Source: UBA2022 sp964621555 (lineage in GTDB: Bacteria; Patescibacteriota; Dojkabacteria; SC72). Taken from it: a stretch of 23,152 nucleotides of DNA. Each line of letters starts with the position of its first letter. The first letter of the stretch is position 1. Where the stretch lies: positions 1 to 23,152 of the forward strand of contig CAZUOO010000015.1 of assembly GCA_964621555.1 (NCBI GenBank). The letters are read 5' to 3'. Positions 22,451 through 23,152 of the stretch are shown piece after piece. A model generated the notes under the pieces. It made no database searches. It had not been told where the DNA came from and saw only the letters and a list, made by a program, of their open reading frames with translations. The position numbers were made by a program, and so were the translations under genes.

Positions 22451-23107
22451 TTAGAAGTTAACTTCGACTTTGGCTCTTTCAAGAGCTTTTGCGGCGATTA
22501 CCGATGCTTGGAGCGCACTCTTACGGAGTTCAGGTGGTGTAGCTTCATCAGCAAGAACAGTATTTTCATAACCTGGACGTATCCACTGGAGATTAATATG
22601 GTTTCTATAAACACCATCACGATATCTCTCTCCGAGTGTCACTCCAGTTACAAAGTACCCAACACTTTCTAGTGCCTTTCTCGAACCTGTATTAGGTGAT
22701 ATTACGCCACTTGTGATTGTTTTAAGATCCAAGTGATTCACTGCATACCCTGTTCTTGCAATATGACTTGTTGAGGCGATACCCTTTCTCCAGTAGGATT
22801 TATCAAAAAGCATAAATCCTGTTGATCCCATGTAGTTGGGGAAGGTAATGCTAAGAGAGGTGATACCTATCAGCGGGCTGTCATCGAGGTATATACCCCA
22901 GAGGTATAGGCTTTTGTCTAACCTCGACTTCTCATACCACTCCTCCTCATCCTTAATGGTAGGGGAATTTGCCATAAGTATATACCTAGTGACCTCATGG
23001 TCACTAAACATTGTACATACCCTCTCACAGGCTATTTCTTCTGCTTTAAACGGCCTCAGCTGGATAAATCCAGCTTTCCCCTGAATGGACATAGCTTTTC
23101 CGAACAT
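22451..23107 (-). CDS. GNAT N-acetyltransferase, RimJ/RimL-like
   Basis: 218 aa. Residues about 15-180 form an Acetyltransf_3-type GNAT domain, starting with IQLRPFKAEEI. Motif A lies in FDKSYWRKGIASTSHI, where R-K-G-I-A is the acetyl-CoA pyrophosphate loop. ISPNTGSRKALESVGYFVTGV is the typical late N-x-x-S-x-x-x-x-E-x-x-G-F/Y segment. RimL-like enzymes acetylate protein N termini or small molecules; the substrate is unknown. The C-terminal 35 residues (TPPELRKSALQASVIAAKALERAK) are an Ala-rich helical extension beyond the domain. The gene differs from its neighbours in visibly higher GC (two 60-base lines checked gave about 53% and 47%, against about 30% in one line of the 909-aa gene), a strong Shine-Dalgarno and a clean terminator. 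Transfer from another genome is plausible. Confidence 0.92.
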   Translation of the reverse strand: MFGKAMSIQGKAGFIQLRPFKAEEIACERVCTMFSDHEVTRYILMANSPTIKDEEEWYEKSRLDKSLYLWGIYLDDSPLIGITSLSITFPNYMGSTGFMLFDKSYWRKGIASTSHIARTGYAVNHLDLKTITSGVISPNTGSRKALESVGYFVTGVTLGERYRDGVYRNHINLQWIRPGYENTVLADEATPPELRKSALQASVIAAKALERAKVEVNF

Positions 23108-23123
23108 GATTTTCTCCTTTTGT
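23108..23123 (-). promoter_or_regulatory. strong Shine-Dalgarno of the GNAT gene
   Basis: On the minus strand AAAAGGAGAAAATC precedes the ATG, so AGGAG sits seven to eight bases upstream at an ideal distance. It is the only strong ribosome binding site before any gene in the window and confirms the start at 23107. Confidence 0.85.
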
Positions 23124-23152
23124 TAATGTGCAAGCTGGCTTCAGGCTCTCAC

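Larger units (their letters stand above)
22433..23139. repeat. 10-bp inverted repeats flanking the GNAT gene
   Basis: GCCAGCTTGC (22433-22442) lies between the GNAT stop and its terminator. Its exact reverse complement GCAAGCTGGC lies at 23130-23139, upstream of the Shine-Dalgarno. The arms flank the gene 687 bp apart. No target-site duplication could be identified because the window ends 13 bases later. Confidence 0.5.

Overview
The window looks like a metagenome-derived scaffold from a small, AT-rich bacterial genome. Two runs of exactly 100 Ns (17274-17373 and 19677-19776) are conventional scaffold-gap placeholders. The standard genetic code fits, because TGA is a genuine stop (for example the Ldh-family gene ending at 21944). 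Short intergenic spaces, many orphan and polytopic membrane proteins, almost no Shine-Dalgarno sequences, and a CxxC-x17-CxxC zinc ribbon suggest Patescibacteria / Candidate Phyla Radiation. That placement is inference; no ribosomal or other phylogenetic marker is present.

Layout. 1-54 is the 3' part of a tRNA-Lys(CUU). 91-2721 carries an unrecognised gene, a DUF5680-like gene and an AlbA_2/Schlafen plus GHKL ATP-binding regulator, followed by a repeat-rich spacer. 2905-7097 is a copper-response operon: consensus promoter, C7G6 operator, csoR, an HMA / DsbD-like membrane / cupredoxin fusion, and copA. 7141-11013 is a block on the minus strand (reading order: PNPOx-like FMN protein, 619-aa orphan, CaCA cation exchanger, hsp20). 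hsp20 has its own TTGACA/TATACT promoter overlapped by a CIRCE-like element. 11139-15415 on the plus strand encodes a membrane-anchored extracytoplasmic protein, a 4-TM protein, a 909-aa polytopic membrane protein and a NYN-domain nuclease-like protein. 15494-16063 (minus) is an RGG/zinc-ribbon/Lys-rich protein. 16168-16713 is a small membrane protein whose stop codon overlaps a DUF1801 gene, which follows a VOC-family gene interrupted by the first gap. Then come an EamA transporter with a 14-bp-arm palindrome over its putative -10, and a BaiN/HI0933-type flavoprotein whose start lies in the second gap. The right end holds a HExxH putative metallopeptidase, an Ldh-family (YiaK-like) oxidoreductase lacking both usual catalytic histidines, a DUF2200 gene with a leaderless-type promoter, and a GNAT acetyltransferase.

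How the genes work together. The clearest functional unit is copper homeostasis. CsoR would sense Cu(I) and release its operator. The HMA fusion and CopA would then bind, hand over and export copper. The hsp20 promoter points to HrcA-type heat-shock control. Most other genes are accessory. The GNAT gene is distinctive: visibly higher GC, the only strong Shine-Dalgarno, a good intrinsic terminator and flanking 10-bp inverted repeats, so it may be a recent acquisition. I see no rRNA, CRISPR array, transposase or integrase.
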